Shown: positions 23,488 through 35,387, counted from the first letter of the stretch. The stretch is DNA of 64,000 nucleotides from Podocnemis expansa (GCA_007922195.1 ML682088.1:2993110-3057109), one strand, 5' to 3'. The notes: generated from the sequence alone by a model not told the origin. A program made the numbers and translations.

Positions 23488-23702
23488 GGGTTTGTCTAGA
23501 CTAGAGATTTTGTGCTTGTAACTCATGTAAAACTGAGTTAATACATTTGGAAATACTAATTTAGACAATCCACAAATATTTGTTCCTAGGCAGAGCCTTA
23601 GGGTAAACCACACATGTTTATGGAGTGTCTAGATTAGCATTTCCAAAGCTGATAGTTAACTCAAGTTATAACAGAAGCAAAAACTGTAGCTTAGACATAT
23701 CC
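23488..23702. mobile_element. Degraded MITE
   Basis: The left end GGGTTTGTCTAGAC and the right end near CTTAGACATA are inverted repeats of the same GTCTACAC-type terminal family. The interior repeats the phrase 'ttaactca'/'tgagttaa' in opposite orientations. It lies directly beside the next element. Confidence 0.55.
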
Positions 23703-23705
23703 TGA

Positions 23706-23800
23706 GGGGCTTGTCTACACTTGAAAGTAAATTTGGATTAAGGTAGGGTATTCACTTAAACAGTAGCTGTTCTGGAATATCTCCATGTATAGACAAGCCC
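23706..23800. mobile_element. 95-base MITE
   Basis: The ends GGGGCTTGTCTACAC and GTATAGACAAGCCC are inverted repeats. TGA flanks both sides (23703-23705 and 23801-23803), in line with a 3-base target duplication. The interior is non-coding. Confidence 0.75.
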
Positions 23801-23803
23801 TGA

Positions 23804-24321
23804 AATGGAGTCCTGTCCAAAGGACTGACCATCCCCTACAAGGGGAATGGCCAAATTCATAAGCCTAGCAGCTCCTTTGATCAGTTAAGAGGCAGGATTT
23901 GGAATGCATGAGGATTTTTATCCTCCTGCTTTTGCAGCTATGAAATATGGACCTCATAATAATGGCTCATAAATCCATTGGATGCATTAAATTGATGCTT
24001 CTAAAGTACTATCATTGGGATTAATTTTCAAGACCACCAGACAGTGACTGAGGTCTTTGATAACTTTAGCATTGAAGCCACAGTAACAAAGGTAAAAATG
24101 AGACACACGCCATGTCACCAGCGGGTCCAATAAATTATTTTTTATAGCCTGCTGAGCTGAGAAAGATGCATCCAGAGGAGGGAGTAGACAAAATGCTTTA
24201 GACACATTCAGAGAATCTGAAAACATGCTGTGTGGTGGTGGTTTTTATCCTGTGGCATAAGCTTCATACAAGAGAACTAAATGGAGGATAACAGCCCTAA
24301 GAAGTAGGAAGCAGTGCACAG
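23804..24321. other. Unique DNA, nothing recognised
   Basis: Ordinary AT-rich composition. The 79-codon minus frame at 23987-24226 has no recognisable domain. Confidence 0.5.
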
Positions 24322-24328
24322 TGATAAA

Positions 24329-24447
24329 ACAAACAAAAAAAACCAAGGAGTCGTGTGTCACTTAAAGACTAGTCTAAGTGCCACACGATTCCTTGTTGTT
24401 TTTTTTTTTTTTCTGGGCTAGACTAACACGGCTATCCCTTTGGAAAT
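24329..24447. mobile_element. Penelope terminal-repeat foldback copy, minimal form
   Basis: ACCAAGGAGTCGTGTGTCAC then TTAAAGACTAG is followed at once by its reverse complement CTAAGTGCCACACGATTCCTTG, with the outer end GACTAACACGGCTATCC only on the right. TGATAAA at 24322-24328 and 24448-24454 is a likely target duplication. A T-run at 24401-24413 lies in the right arm. Confidence 0.8.
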
Positions 24448-24454
24448 TGATAAA

Positions 24455-25190
24455 GTGCACAGCGATGCTTCCTAAACCATGTTAATCTCATATGTGGCAC
24501 CGAACATGCAAAGAGTGTGGGGCTATGAAGGTGTGGATGTGTGTTTAGGTGCATAAATTCATGGAACATTTGTTAGAAGCATGTACATGCTTCTTAGTGT
24601 AGAAAAGACCTGTTAAGATTGTCCACAAGGGATCCAGAAGGTAAACTTAATAGGTTTAAGTTTGTCCTAAGGACAGCGTATTGTCCCGCTGTTGTATTCA
24701 AGGACACTCATGCTGTCTGTTCCCATCATCCGTCACCATTTGGAGGCAATTCCACAGCTTACACTGAGACTTAACGGCATTTCTTAAATCAGCTTACATA
24801 TGCTTGTCTTCCTAGTTATATTTCTCAACTCTAAACGACTCTCCTTCATTGGTGTTTTGCAATTTTCAAATACTTGTGCCCAGGTATTGCAGTTAGCTAT
24901 CTCCACTTAGTCACTGTTTGTCTGTTCTGTAATATATTTTTTCCCCTTAATCAGTCCTTCCCAAACATAATAATTCTTGTTGCTCAGCTTGAAGTCCTTG
25001 TAATTTGTACCCATTTTTCTGGCACTGAGATGCCCTAAAATGAAGACTGTATTCCAGGTGCACCAGAGATGGACTTCTTCCATCTTTGTCCCATGATGTG
25101 TTGCTTCTGCATGCATATCACACTGGAAATTCATACCTGATTTATTGTTCTGTGTCAGGAGTAGGTCTTTCGGCATTGCTGCTTTCCAGT
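24455..25190. other. Unique DNA, possibly with old LINE traces
   Basis: There is no clear gene. The end of this stretch runs into an old LINE fragment and may itself be LINE-derived, but I cannot align it by eye. Confidence 0.4.
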
Positions 25191-25490
25191 TTTCTCTGTC
25201 ACATTTAATCTTTGTGCTGAATGCTAATTTTCCCCAGATGTATTAACTCAGATATTTCCGCTCTGAATCTTATTTTCTGCCCATTTTTCTAACCTCTCTA
25301 GGTCCCATTTGCATTATTTTCCCTGTCTCTTCTGGTGTCTGCAACATGTCCCAGTTTAGTATTGTCTGTAAATTAAATTCCATGCTGTTAACTCAGCTTC
25401 TTCCAGATCACTTAATGATATTGTTAAATAAGAATGGGTCTAACTCTGATCCCTTTGGTATCCCAATAAACACCTCTCCTGTCTTGATAA
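25190..25490 (-). mobile_element. Ancient CR1-type LINE fragment
   Basis: The phrases 'tctaacctctctaggtcccatttg', 'ccagatcacttaatgatattgttaaa' and 'ctctgatccctttggtatcccaa' (each read in pieces) correspond to the antisense RT C-terminal region of CR1 (the Phe-Asn-Ile/Leu-Phe-Ile-Asn-Asp-Leu area), as in the better copy at 56296-57360. It is highly diverged, so an older subfamily is likely. Confidence 0.55.
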
Positions 25491-27000
25491 TCACTGTTTA
25501 TCATTGCTTTTGGTTTACTACCCTTCACTCAGTTTTCAATCCAAATATGTTTTGAAAGTAGATAGGAGGCATGTGTGTGAATGAAAAGCATCTGGGGCAG
25601 GTATGTCTATGTATTAATTAGTAAGTTTTATAATTATTTTCACCCCCATTTCTCAGAGCTTCCTGACCCTTCTTGCTTCTCTAGTCCACATGAGCATGGC
25701 CACTAAGGTGGTCTTAATTTGTTGTTCTCATTAAACAATTGTTCCTCTTTGAATTTCTCAATTGCGGCAAGGTCAAATTTACCAGACATCTGAATAAGTG
25801 CCTTCTTGGCATGAGTGACAGAGCAAACCTCATCTTGCTATTTGCCAGCTTCTCTCACTAATATTCCTGTGCCTGTTCCATGCCACCACCTACACATAGC
25901 ATTCTCTTCCCGAACACACTCAGGAAACCCCTATGCTATGCATTCAAGTCTCCCCTGAACACCCATGTCTGTTTTGACACTAATGGCAAAACTACCTAAC
26001 TTGCAGTGGCAAATATAAGGAGTAACTGGGAATAACTTCCATGTTCTATGTCAAAAGGGAAACATCTCCTGAGTTCATTTACGTGTAGACCTAAGTTTGT
26101 TATCAAGACTCTGGCAAGCAACACCTCAACTACTCTCCTACATATTTAAGAGAATAATCATAATCCTTGGAGATCTTTTCACTCTATTCAAAGAATTTTC
26201 TGAAAGAGTAGGAGTTAAAGATACTCCTGGAAACTAACAATTGTAATGTTTAGGTACCCCAAACCTGAAACAGAGTAACATCGTATAGAAATTAATGAAT
26301 TACAAGAGCTAGATTTTTAGGGTGCTCAAAATTTACCTTTTACTCTGGTTTCTCTTTGATTATTTATATTTGTTGGTCAATACGTAAAAGTTTTTTGTGG
26401 GTCTAGGTAAGAATTAATTCTCAAGGGATTAAGAAAAGGAACATTTCTGATATTTATGATAGGTAAAGATTAATATAGCTAGGCGAGTGAGGGCTTCAGA
26501 GTTGCAAGGATTTGTGATTTCTGTAGAGATCCTCCAGTGACTTGATCATAAAGCTTAGATAAAATAAAAAGCAGCACTATACAAAAGCTCTTTGGCACCA
26601 CTAAGAAGGATTCTACCAATTTTGGGAACCTGATGTTCTCAAGTTTCTGCAAACATGGGATGGGATTTTTAAAAGGACTCAGCATTGGCCTAATTCTGCT
26701 CCACTGAAGTCAGTGGAACTTTTACTATTGCCATCAATGTGAGCAGCGAGGCTAATGCTTAGTGCTTTTGGAAATCCCACCACAAGTGATGTCTGTTCAT
26801 TCCCCAGCAAATGAGTGGGTTATGTTTTATAAATCTATTCATAAGAAGTAGAGTACTTGTTTGTTTTCGTTTTTTCCAGTCGTGTGGTGGGTGTCTTTAG
26901 CTTCCAAACATATCCCAGAATTTTGTGCAGCATTTCAAAATAGAATAAAATAAATAAATCCTGCCTTTGCCCGATTAAAGGATTTTGAGCCATTATGGTG
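25491..27000. other. Unique DNA with one old dispersed repeat
   Basis: No gene is recognised. At 26690-26780 'ctgctccactgaagtcagtgg' is part of an old amniote repeat that recurs in degenerate form near 28440-28580, 47385-47520, 48915-49000, 52018-52110 and 62650-62735. Confidence 0.45.
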
Positions 27001-27665
27001 GGCAGAGGAAGCAGAGGATGGTGTGCGCATGCCTGCGTGCACATGCACGGAGCTGTAAAACTACACCTTTTGGCACCCAGGGCAAGCACCCTGAAAAGTG
27101 CCCACCCAGGGCCTGGTCTGGCTTCACTGCTGCTGGAAGGCAGTGAGGAGCCGGATCCATCTCCAGCTGCATTCCAGAGGTGGCTAGGGATGGATCCAGT
27201 TCCCCCGCGCCATGCTGCTGGCTTGCCCCCAGTCCCCAGTCCCTTCCCTAAGGCCACCCCACCTGGCAGCTGGCTCCCCCTACTCCCCCAGGCCTTTCTC
27301 ACCATCCTCCCCTGTGCCCTTTCTCCACTGGCTGCCTGTCCCTGATCCTCTTCCCTTCCCCCTTATCTGGCTGACCACCAAAGCTGCTGCTACCTACCTG
27401 GACATACCACAGACTGTGCTGCTCCCACCCGTAGCATCCTCAGGGTGGGAAATTTAAAAACTTACAGGCTGGGGCAGCTCCCTGCCAGCTGGAAGACTGT
27501 GTCTTCCAGCCGGGTTGGGGCTGGGGTACAGCCGCCAGTGTTGGCTGCGTGGGTGAGTGAGGCGGACTGTGCATCCGTGCACCCACGCAGCCTACAAGGA
27601 ACATTGCCTGGCACCCTCTAAAATTTGGCGCCTGGGGCTTTTCTCCAGTTGTTACGGCCCTGTGG
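27000..27665. mobile_element. GC-rich non-autonomous DNA element, probable
   Basis: An abrupt GC-rich island. The left part has 'ttttggcacccagggcaagcacc' and the right end has 'aatttggcgcctggggcttttc' followed by ACGGCCCTG, which read as imperfect inverted counterparts. Overlapping open frames on both strands (for example 26835-27305 minus and 26995-27345 plus) are a product of high GC. There is no domain. It could also be a CpG-poor repeat of another type. Confidence 0.4.
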
Positions 27666-28623
27666 TGTGTGTGGGGGGGTGGGAGGGATGGGGTCTGCCT
27701 GCCTCTGATGACGCAGGGGGTGATGCGTAATTGACAATTGGTGCAAATGACACATTGAAGGCCTTCAACAGAATTGGAGTGTTGAGAGAGATGACATGTT
27801 TCATGATATGTGGACGACTTATGAATTCTTGCCTTTGTAGTAGTTAGAAAAGACCAGACCAATTTGAATTCAAAAGCTCCTGATTAGGGAATCCGAAAAG
27901 CTGTTTGTTCTCTGCTGAGAGGTTGTATTTCAAATAGCCAAACTTCATTTTTTTAAAGTTTGAGTTATTTGAGAAAAATCTCTAATTTTCAGTACTGAAA
28001 GTGACAATTGTGGATTCTAATGTAGCCTAAATAATTTTAAGAAAAGACACGGTTCATTAAAAAAAGAAGGCCCCAGTGTGTTAAATCTGGGCGTGAGAAG
28101 GCAATCTTGCATTTTACATCCACTAGAACAGGGAGTGAATGCCTACTTAGGAGTTGATGTGGGAGATGTTAAATATTTTTTTAAGTCTTGTTTAACACTG
28201 TTTGTTTTTTCTGATATCCTTTTTCCTCCTCATTGTCTACTATTCCCTATCTGCTTTAGGGGTTTTGTTTTTGCTCTTCATGAATTCATTCTCTGTTCTG
28301 AATTAAGCTGACAACTTCTTTTGCATCATTTTCTGTCTTTATCAAGTAGATCTGATTTGGATCTGTGGTCCTCAGGGGTTTTGTTTGTCTATATATAGGA
28401 ATAAGGATCATGTACAGATTGAGACACATGCAAATTAAGACTAGAGTCAATCTCATACAGATTTTACACCAGTAATTCCAATGTTCTCATTGGAATTGCT
28501 TCTGATTTACATCACTGTAAGTGCATCTGTGCACAGACCAAGTTCTGCCCATACCCAGGCAACCTTACTGATGTCAGCTGGGCTGCAATTAACCATACAA
28601 TGGGCTCCTACTGTTTAACTTTC
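27666..28623. other. Unique DNA, nothing firm recognised
   Basis: AT-rich with short frames only. An old dispersed repeat with 'attttacaccagtaattcca' lies at about 28440-28600. Confidence 0.45.
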
Positions 28624-28635
28624 CAAAATTTAACA

Positions 28636-28824
28636 ACAAAAATGAGAGTTCTGTGGCACCTTAAAGACTAACAGATTTTTTTTCAGGCATATGTTTTTGT
28701 GGACTCCAGCCCACATCTGATGAAGTGGGTTGGAGCCCACAAAAGCTTATGCCCAAAGAAATGTTAGTTTTTAGGGTGCCACAAGACTCTTGTTTTTGCT
28801 GTACAAACTAACATGGCTACCTCT
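28636..28824. mobile_element. Penelope terminal-repeat foldback copy
   Basis: The left arm TTCTGTGGCACCTTAAAGAC to CCCACATCTGATGAAGTGGG is followed by the inverted right arm GGAGCCCACAAAAGCTTATG to GGGTGCCACAAGACTC, ending in ACTAACATGGCTACC. The flanks CAAAATTTAACA (28624-28635) and CAAAATTTTACA (28825-28836) form a 12-base target duplication with one change. The GGCACCTTAAAGACT spelling differs from the other copies and may mark a second subfamily. Confidence 0.85.
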
Positions 28825-28861
28825 CAAAATTTTACAGTGGGCTGAACTGTAGACATTAAAG

Positions 28862-29057
28862 CTGTGTTTCCCAACCAGTGTGCCACGGCGCACATGTGTG
28901 CTGTCAGGGCTGAGCAAATGTGCCACGGAATTTTTTAAAAAATGACACCACGGGCATGAATATTCTTGAGTTCATTTGGAGACTATTTGGTGGTATGCCT
29001 TAAAATAATTAAAGGCATCGAGGTGCGCCACAGCAGAGAAGAGGTTGGGAACCACTG
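28862..29057. mobile_element. hAT-type non-autonomous element with exact 8-base duplication
   Basis: CTGTGTTTCCCAACC and GGTTGGGAACCACTG are terminal inverted repeats, bounded by CATTAAAG at 28854-28861 and 29058-29065. The interior carries GTGTGCCACGGCGCAC-like text and is non-coding. Confidence 0.92.
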
Positions 29058-29289
29058 CATTAAAGAACATTCCTGTGTTAGGTAACTAGTAAGGCTGGTT
29101 GGGGGGAAAAATAAAGTTTATTTCATTAGAATATGCCATTTGTTTAAAAAAATCAAGATGTTCTTGGAGAGTGTTCAATTTTGATGAATTCCTCTAGAAG
29201 CCACGTGGTTTCAAAACCTGCCTGGTTTCCTGCCAGCTTGCTCACCTAGCTCATTTCACAGCCCACCTGACGGACTGGCCTGCAGCAGG

Positions 29290-29650
29290 GCCTCATCCCT
29301 TTCACAGAAAACTTTTGACAGCTGGGAGTTCCCTTCTGAACTGAAATACCTTTCTCCACCCAGGTCTAGTCACTAGACCACAGTCAACTATGTAGGATTG
29401 TTCCCTTCAGAATATATTCTAAGGCTTTGTCAAATCTCATTTTAAATGACTGGCAGTTGGGCTTCTATCAGTCTGCTGAAATTATTCCACAGTTCATCTT
29501 AGCTACCTAAATACCTTAAGGTTGTTATGGCTACCTATCACTGTGGTGTATTTTTACCTTCCTTACTTGCTTTTTTTAAATAGTCCTTAGTAGACTTGAG
29601 AGAAGTGCAGAGCTTCCATAATTTTGGGCCAAGAATCTCTGTTTCAGGTG
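29290..29650 (-). mobile_element. Ancient CR1-type LINE 3' fragment
   Basis: The antisense phrases 'caaatctcattttaaatgac', 'gggcttctatca' and 'ttccacagttcatcttagct' match the older CR1 3' region as in other amniotes. The sequence is strongly diverged and non-coding. The open frames 29538-29816 minus and 29596-29901 plus overlap it and are treated as chance. Confidence 0.5.
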
Positions 29651-30076
29651 GGATGTTGGGGACTGATTGTTTAGATATCAATTTACCTTTTTTTTTTTTC
29701 CTGAAGATATGGGAGGTTGGTAGAGGTCTTGGGGTAGAAGAGGGTATCAGTATTCTCAGTCTTGCAGAGGTTAGGTCTTTTAGGGGACACAGCAAAGCCA
29801 CTCTGAATTTGCCCAATATCCTCTTGGCATTTATTCTGCAGTTCAGTCAGATCTCACTAAGGGTAAGGCTTCATTACAGCAGCCCAACTGAGGCACTATA
29901 GCTGTGCCACTATAGAACAGAAACATCATCCATTAATGTCCACATCCATTAAAATGATTATTCCATCAGTATAGTTCAATCTACCTCACTTCAACAGAAG
30001 AATTCTTTCGTTTCCTTGGCTTGGTTTACGCAGGGGCTTAGGGTAGCTAAATATTTTGCAAAGGGCATGAACTCCC
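29651..30076. other. Unique DNA, nothing recognised
   Basis: Contains a T-run near 29690-29699. No other feature can be supported. Confidence 0.45.
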
Positions 30077-30223
30077 CATGGCTATGTCTACACTAGGGGT
30101 CTTAAGTCGACTTAGAGCCCTTTAAGCAACTTCCTGTCTATATTTAGAAAGTATTGTTAGGCTTAAGTGAGTGCTTAAGTCGACTTATTTACTCCTGCCC
30201 TGTAAGTCAGCTGAAGCGTTTAA

Positions 30224-30917
30224 TCAATTTCCAAAGGGATAGCCGTGTTAGTCTAGTCCAGTAAAAAAACAACAAGCAGTTGTGTGGCACTTTAAGACTA
30301 ACAGATTTATTTTTTGCATGAGCTTTCGTGGGAGAAGATCCCACTTCCTCAGATGCTTCAAAGATGGGTGAACTTACAGAAAGGAATGAAACTAAATGCA
30401 AGGGGGTNNNNNNNNNNNNNNNNNNNNNNNNNNNNNNNNNNNNNNNNNNNNNNNNNNNNNNNNNNNNNNNNNNNNNNNNNNNNNNNNNNNNNNNNNNNNN
30501 NNNNNNNNNNNNNNNNNNNNNNNNNNNNNNNNNNNNNNNNNNNNNNNNNNNNNNNNNNNNNNNNNNNNNNNNNNNNNNNNNNNNNNNNNNNNNNNNNNNN
30601 NNNNNNNNNNNNNNNNNNNNNNNNNNNNNNNNNNNNNNNNNNNNNNNNNNNNNNNNNNNNNNNNNNNNNNNNNNNNNNNNNNNNNNNNNNNNNNNNNNNN
30701 NNNNNNNNNNNNNNNNNNNNNNNNNNNNNNNNNNNNNNNNNNNNNNNNNNNNNNNNNNNNNNNNNNNNNNNNNNNNNNNNNNNNNNNNNNNNNNNNNNNN
30801 NNNNNNNCTCAGATGCTTCAAAGCATCTGAGGAAGTGGGATCTTCTCCCACGAAAGCTCATGCAAAAAATAAATCTGTTAGTCTTAAAGTGCCACACAAC
30901 TGCTTGTTGTTTTTTTA
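30224..30917. mobile_element. Penelope-like element with inverted terminal repeats, gap inside
   Basis: The left end TAGCCGTGTTAGTCTAGTCC to TCCCACTTCCTCAGATGC and the right end GCATCTGAGGAAGTGGGATC to AACTGCTTG are the same terminal repeat in opposite orientations. CTGAAGCGTTTAA occurs at 30211-30223 and 30918-30930 as a 13-base target duplication. The middle is unknown because of the N run. The piece before the gap also holds the subterminal phrase AACTTACAGAAAGGAATG. Translated frames across the Ns have no meaning. Confidence 0.85.
30408..30807. other. Assembly gap of 400 N
   Basis: Exactly 400 N characters. It lies inside a Penelope copy whose two ends are inverted repeats, so the gap size may be an estimate and the missing sequence may be palindromic. 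Confidence 0.99.
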
Positions 30918-32309
30918 CTGAAGCGTTTAAGCTGACTTTACAGGGCCCCCCCCTTCCCCACCCTGGGGTGGGCTCAGGCCCTGATCCTGCCTGGGGGGCC
31001 TGAGCTGGCTCCCTCCCTTTGGATCCCAGCTCCTTTCCACAGGGTGTTGGGGCTGGCAGCCCCTCTCTGCAGGCTGCAAGGGCTAGGAGTGGGGGTACAG
31101 CCCATCTGGCCCCCAGCAGCTTGCCCCCACTGAGCAAGCAGCTCAGACTCTGGTCAATTTCACAGACTCCCTGCCAGTGACATTGACCAGGAGCTGCCAG
31201 GGGTGGTGGGATCTGGCATTGCCAGGGCGCGAGGCGCTGGCATCGCCCCTGGCTGCATGCAAGCAGCTAGGGGCAATGCCAGTGGCCCATGCCCTGGCTG
31301 CTGCTGGCTCGCCACTCCCCCAGCTGCTTGCAAGCAGCCAGAGGTGACCCCTGCTCCCCTGGCTGCTGCTGGCTCCCCACGCCTATGGCTGGAGAGAGGG
31401 GCTTGGAGCTAGGTCAGGCTCCTAATCCCTTTCTGGCCCTGCCACCTGCAGAGATGGGCTGGGGGTGCCATGGCCCTCCCACCCCTTCTCCGCAGGCTGC
31501 AGACCAGGGAAGAGGGGCTAGGAGCCCGATCTTGCTCCCACCCCTTTTCCATGGGCACCGGGGGCTTGGAGCCCGCTCCTGCAGGTGGTCACAAGTGGCC
31601 CCAGGGCCAAATTCGGCCCCCACGTCACTTGTTACTGTGGGCAGGAGGCTTTGCTGCCTGGTCAATTTCCCCACTCAAAGGACTCAGCAGCCTGAGCAGT
31701 TTCACTCCTGTGAAATTGAGCAGGCTGCCGAGCCTCCTGCCCACCATGACAAATGACCCAGTGCCCAATTCAGCCCCAGGTCACTTGTGACTATGGGCAG
31801 GAGCCAGCTCCAGGCTCCTGCCATTGGTGGAAAGGGGGTGGGAGCAAGATGGGGCTCCTAGCCTGTCTTTGCCCACCCAGCTGCCTGTGGAGACTAGCTG
31901 GGAGCTGAACCCAGCTCCTCCCCAGAGGGCAGGAGCCAGATCAGACCCTGTTTTGGATTGGCCCCTGGAGCTGATTGGGCTGAGGGTACCCAATCCAGAC
32001 AAGGGACGGGGTAGGAGGAGGGGCACCTTGTTAAGTCGACTTCCAGGTCCCCCCTCAGTGTAGACATAGCCCATGCCTGCTACAGCCCAGCCCAAGTGAC
32101 ATAATTAAATTAATGTAACTTTTAGATGTATAGTAGACCCATGACTAGACCGAGATCAAACTGTACTTTTAAGGCACTTCTTTGAGTTAGAAGGCTGTGT
32201 GAAGCTGCATGGCCTCAGGTGGAACTCAGGGAGGCAGTCTTCTCCTGCATTTACAAGCAGTGCTTAGAGTGCAATTAATTTTGGACAGAATAGCTGGCAC
32301 CATCCCCAT

Positions 32310-32510
32310 TGATGCAGGAGTTCTAGCACCTCAGAGCAGGAACGGCACTGGGGATTGTGGTGCCCCACCCCCCGCAGCAGAGCGATGCTGGCGCATATGA
32401 GTGACGTCATCCGGGGAGTGCAATGGCACTGTCCCCTTCTGGCGCCCCTCAGATGCCAGCACCCCGCTGCACCCCAGGGCCTCCTTAGCGCGTAGCGCCG
32501 GCCCTGCTTC
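32310..32510. mobile_element. Possible decayed GC-rich DNA element
   Basis: The right side ends in GCGTAGCGCCGGCCCTG, similar to the terminal phrase at 27640-27662. 'atgccagcaccccgctgcacc' and 'ggtgccccaccccccgc' are other repeat-like phrases. There is no coding or duplication. The call rests on resemblance to the earlier block only. Confidence 0.3.
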
Positions 32511-35377
32511 AGAGTAGAGGAACTGAAACTGTACTTGGCCTTTGAGCAGGGTGCTGGAGGGGACTGGAAAGTTCTTTTTAATCCTCTTTCCACCCCAGGT
32601 GAAGGCCATTTGCAGCCCCTTAGTTAAACCACCCAAATATTTGTACGAAAGTAACATCTTCCTCTTTCAGCCAGCTGTGTAGCTTTAGTTATTTTAATCT
32701 TTATTTTTCAATTGCTCTCTGCACTCTGCCCAGATTAGACTCTAACTTCTAGCAATGCAGACAGGCTTCCAGAATTGAACACAGAGTTTCAGATGTGATA
32801 GCCCCAAAGCCTAAAAGTGTCAGGATTCTCTGGCTGAACCCTCCCTAATTTCCCTCTGCCCCACATCATCTGACTATACAGAAGCCAAATTTAGAAAACA
32901 GTTAACTTCAGTGGTCTTGCTTCTGATTCCATTTAGACTGGTGCCCTGCTGACTACAGTGAAGTCACTCCTCAGTCATAACAGAATGAGGTCAGACTCAA
33001 CCCCTTCGTCTTTAAAACATATACTAACGCAACTTGTGCAAATAGGAGTTAAATGTGTGTATGACCTTAGTGACTTCATGGATATGCATCCAAATGTGAA
33101 ATCACCAAACTGATCTGAAATTCTTCTAAGACCTATGTACAGTTATATGCTACTGAGCTATACTGCACATTCCTGTCTGATATTGTCTGGGAGCAATACT
33201 AGCTTTGTGTGCTTGATCATTTGCAAATGTGTCCAGCTCTGTGACAGTCTGTTACTTTCATCCACTGGGTCCCCATCTGGATTTTCTTCAGCAAATCCTA
33301 GAATATGAAACCAGCCATTTTACCCCTTGACTTAAGACCAATAACTATGGATACTATTATATTTCATTTTGGTCTTCCTCAGGAATGAGATCTGGAGAAA
33401 AAAAAATCTCTTCAAAGCTCACGGAAGCTTTTGAAAAATAAATTCCTTAGATATTTTTAATTGGTCTTTAAAAACACATTATAATACAAGGAAATTCTGC
33501 AATATAGAAATGCTGTGGTGAGGGTGTTCGAGTTATGCATTGTCTAACTCTCCTTCCACTGAAGTCCATGGTAAAATTTCCATTTATTTCAGTGAAAGCA
33601 GAGTTGTTAGTGGTTAGTGCCCTTGAAAAATTTCACTCTGAATATTCATTTGCAATACTGGCTTTGAAAACTGTATTACATAGTAACTTTTTCTGATTAT
33701 GCAGAGAAAGTAAAACACGTCATCCAGACCTTAGTTTCCATTACAAGAAGTGTGGGTTTTCTTTCCTTTTTTTTTTTTTTTTTTTTTTGATCCTTTCTAA
33801 ACAACATCTATGACTGTTACGGAACCCAGTTATACCACAATACCTGTGTCCCAGCTTTTTTTTTAAATAAATTGTGACCCTAATGGCCCCTTGATGCCAG
33901 CTGGTAAAGGACACACAGGAAACACAGTTCTTAGAATATCTAGCTAAACCGTTTCTTGTAAGCTATAAAACTGGCAACACTCTGGTTACAACTATCATTT
34001 TGTTATTTATGTATAGGCTTTGTATAAAAAGTTTGTGTATGTGCTGGAGATATGTTTTTAAAATATGTTTTGGAGGCACTAGATACGCAAGTCTGCCTTA
34101 TACGAGACAATGTTGTCTTGACCTTGTCTCCAATGCAAAGTGAGTCAGATGAGGCCAAAGACAATAAAAGTACATCTACATCTAAGGCAAGCAAAGTGAC
34201 TTAAGCCAATTGAAAAAGCTGAATAACCAGAGGAGAAGGAAGACAGCATGGTTTCTACATACCAGCAGGGAAGATGAACTTTGAGTTTACTTTGCAAAGA
34301 ATACACTTCATCGAAATCTTACTAAACTATAACACAAAGAGGGAAACAACCCCTTATTTACCTATCATTTGGAGAACATAGGGAATGGCATTGTCTGTGC
34401 CTGTGAATGGTGGATCCTCTTGGTGTGAAAAGCAAGAGCTACTGTAAGTGACAAACTGTACTGGAAAATGATCTGGCTTGCTAGAATCAAGTTTGTCATG
34501 AGAAAGCATTTTGTTTGTGACCATACCAGTCTCCTGTTCTCTTCATTCTCACTTTTTTTTTTTTTTTGTTAATAGACTTAGTTGCATTATAAGCAATCCT
34601 CGTGCTACTGTACTGAAGTAAAGAGCAAGTCTGCAGATAACTTAAGAGGCTTAATTTATGAGAGAGGGACTAGCTACTACAGAGAGATGTCTGGAGAACT
34701 GAGATTCATTGACTGCTACTGGAAAGGCGAAGTAAAGATTGGCAGAATCTCAAGGCATTTGCTGATGAAGCAGACGGACTGATACAGCACAGAGCTGAGA
34801 AATGGTTGCATCTCAAGTGAAGCTAAGGCAGAGGGGTAAACATGGTGGCTTACCATTCAGGGCTGCTCTGATGAGCTCACCACAAGAAGATGATATGGTT
34901 TTACCTTTATAGCCCAGGGAAAGCTATGGTCTAATTATAGTTGAGTGAAGTCTGGAATGTCTGCTATTTCACCATTTATTTTTGTCCAAATCAGGGAAGA
35001 AATTGGAAGTTTCAGAAATTTCACAAAACTTCTATTCATGTTTCAACATGTCATTGGACTTTAATTGAAATTAAACATTCCCAGAATTAAAGATTCATGT
35101 CAGTGTATTTAACTAGCCTGAAATGCTTCATGTCTAGTCAGTTTAATACTAAAACTGCAACCCCAATACCTCCCAGGGGAACATTCCCTATAGGAGTTCT
35201 AGTCCCATATCATCTGTGAAGTGACACACAAATTTCACACTTACTAAACTTAATTGTTCATCATGAGAATCACATGGGGGCATGAGGGGAGATTTACACT
35301 TCCCTTAGATTCTGGCATTTTCTTACAGGAGCTACAGTCCTCCAGTACCTCCAAACCTCGGAGAGAATGAAGACTAG
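32511..35377. other. Unique DNA, nothing firm recognised
   Basis: Nearly 3 kb without a clear repeat. It has poly-T runs at about 33766-33788 and 34552-34567. After the second T run and a TTAATAG acceptor-like signal, an open frame at 34582-34782 (66 codons, MHYKQSSCYCTEVKSKSADN...) could be an exon, but no protein family is recognised and no donor is convincing. Confidence 0.4.
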
Positions 35378-35387
35378 AACCATCATG

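Larger units (their letters stand above)
30080..32071. mobile_element. Large TIR element with GC-rich interior, interrupted by a Penelope copy
   Basis: The ends GGCTATGTCTACACT and AGTGTAGACATAGCC are inverted repeats. They are followed inward by AAGTCGACTT on both sides, and the element is bounded by CAT at 30077-30079 and 32072-32074. The interior from about 30945 is GC-rich with local hairpins, the clearest being 31688-31705 with 31711-31728. Open frames on both strands (31289-31756 plus and 31414-31674 minus, for example) are compositional. No transposase is seen. The Penelope copy at 30224-30917 splits it, so about 1.29 kb belongs to the element itself. Confidence 0.85.

Noticed and set aside
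29596..29901. 101-codon plus-strand open frame
   Set aside because: It overlaps old CR1 3' sequence and contains a poly-Phe run from a T tract.
30207..31137. Several 144-259 codon open frames around 30.3-31.1 kb
   Set aside because: They run through 400 N, which hides any stop codons. The readable parts are Penelope terminal repeat and GC-rich element.
34582..34782. 66-codon frame after a T-rich tract and AG, as an exon
   Set aside because: No protein family is recognised and no convincing donor follows; one acceptor-like signal is not enough.
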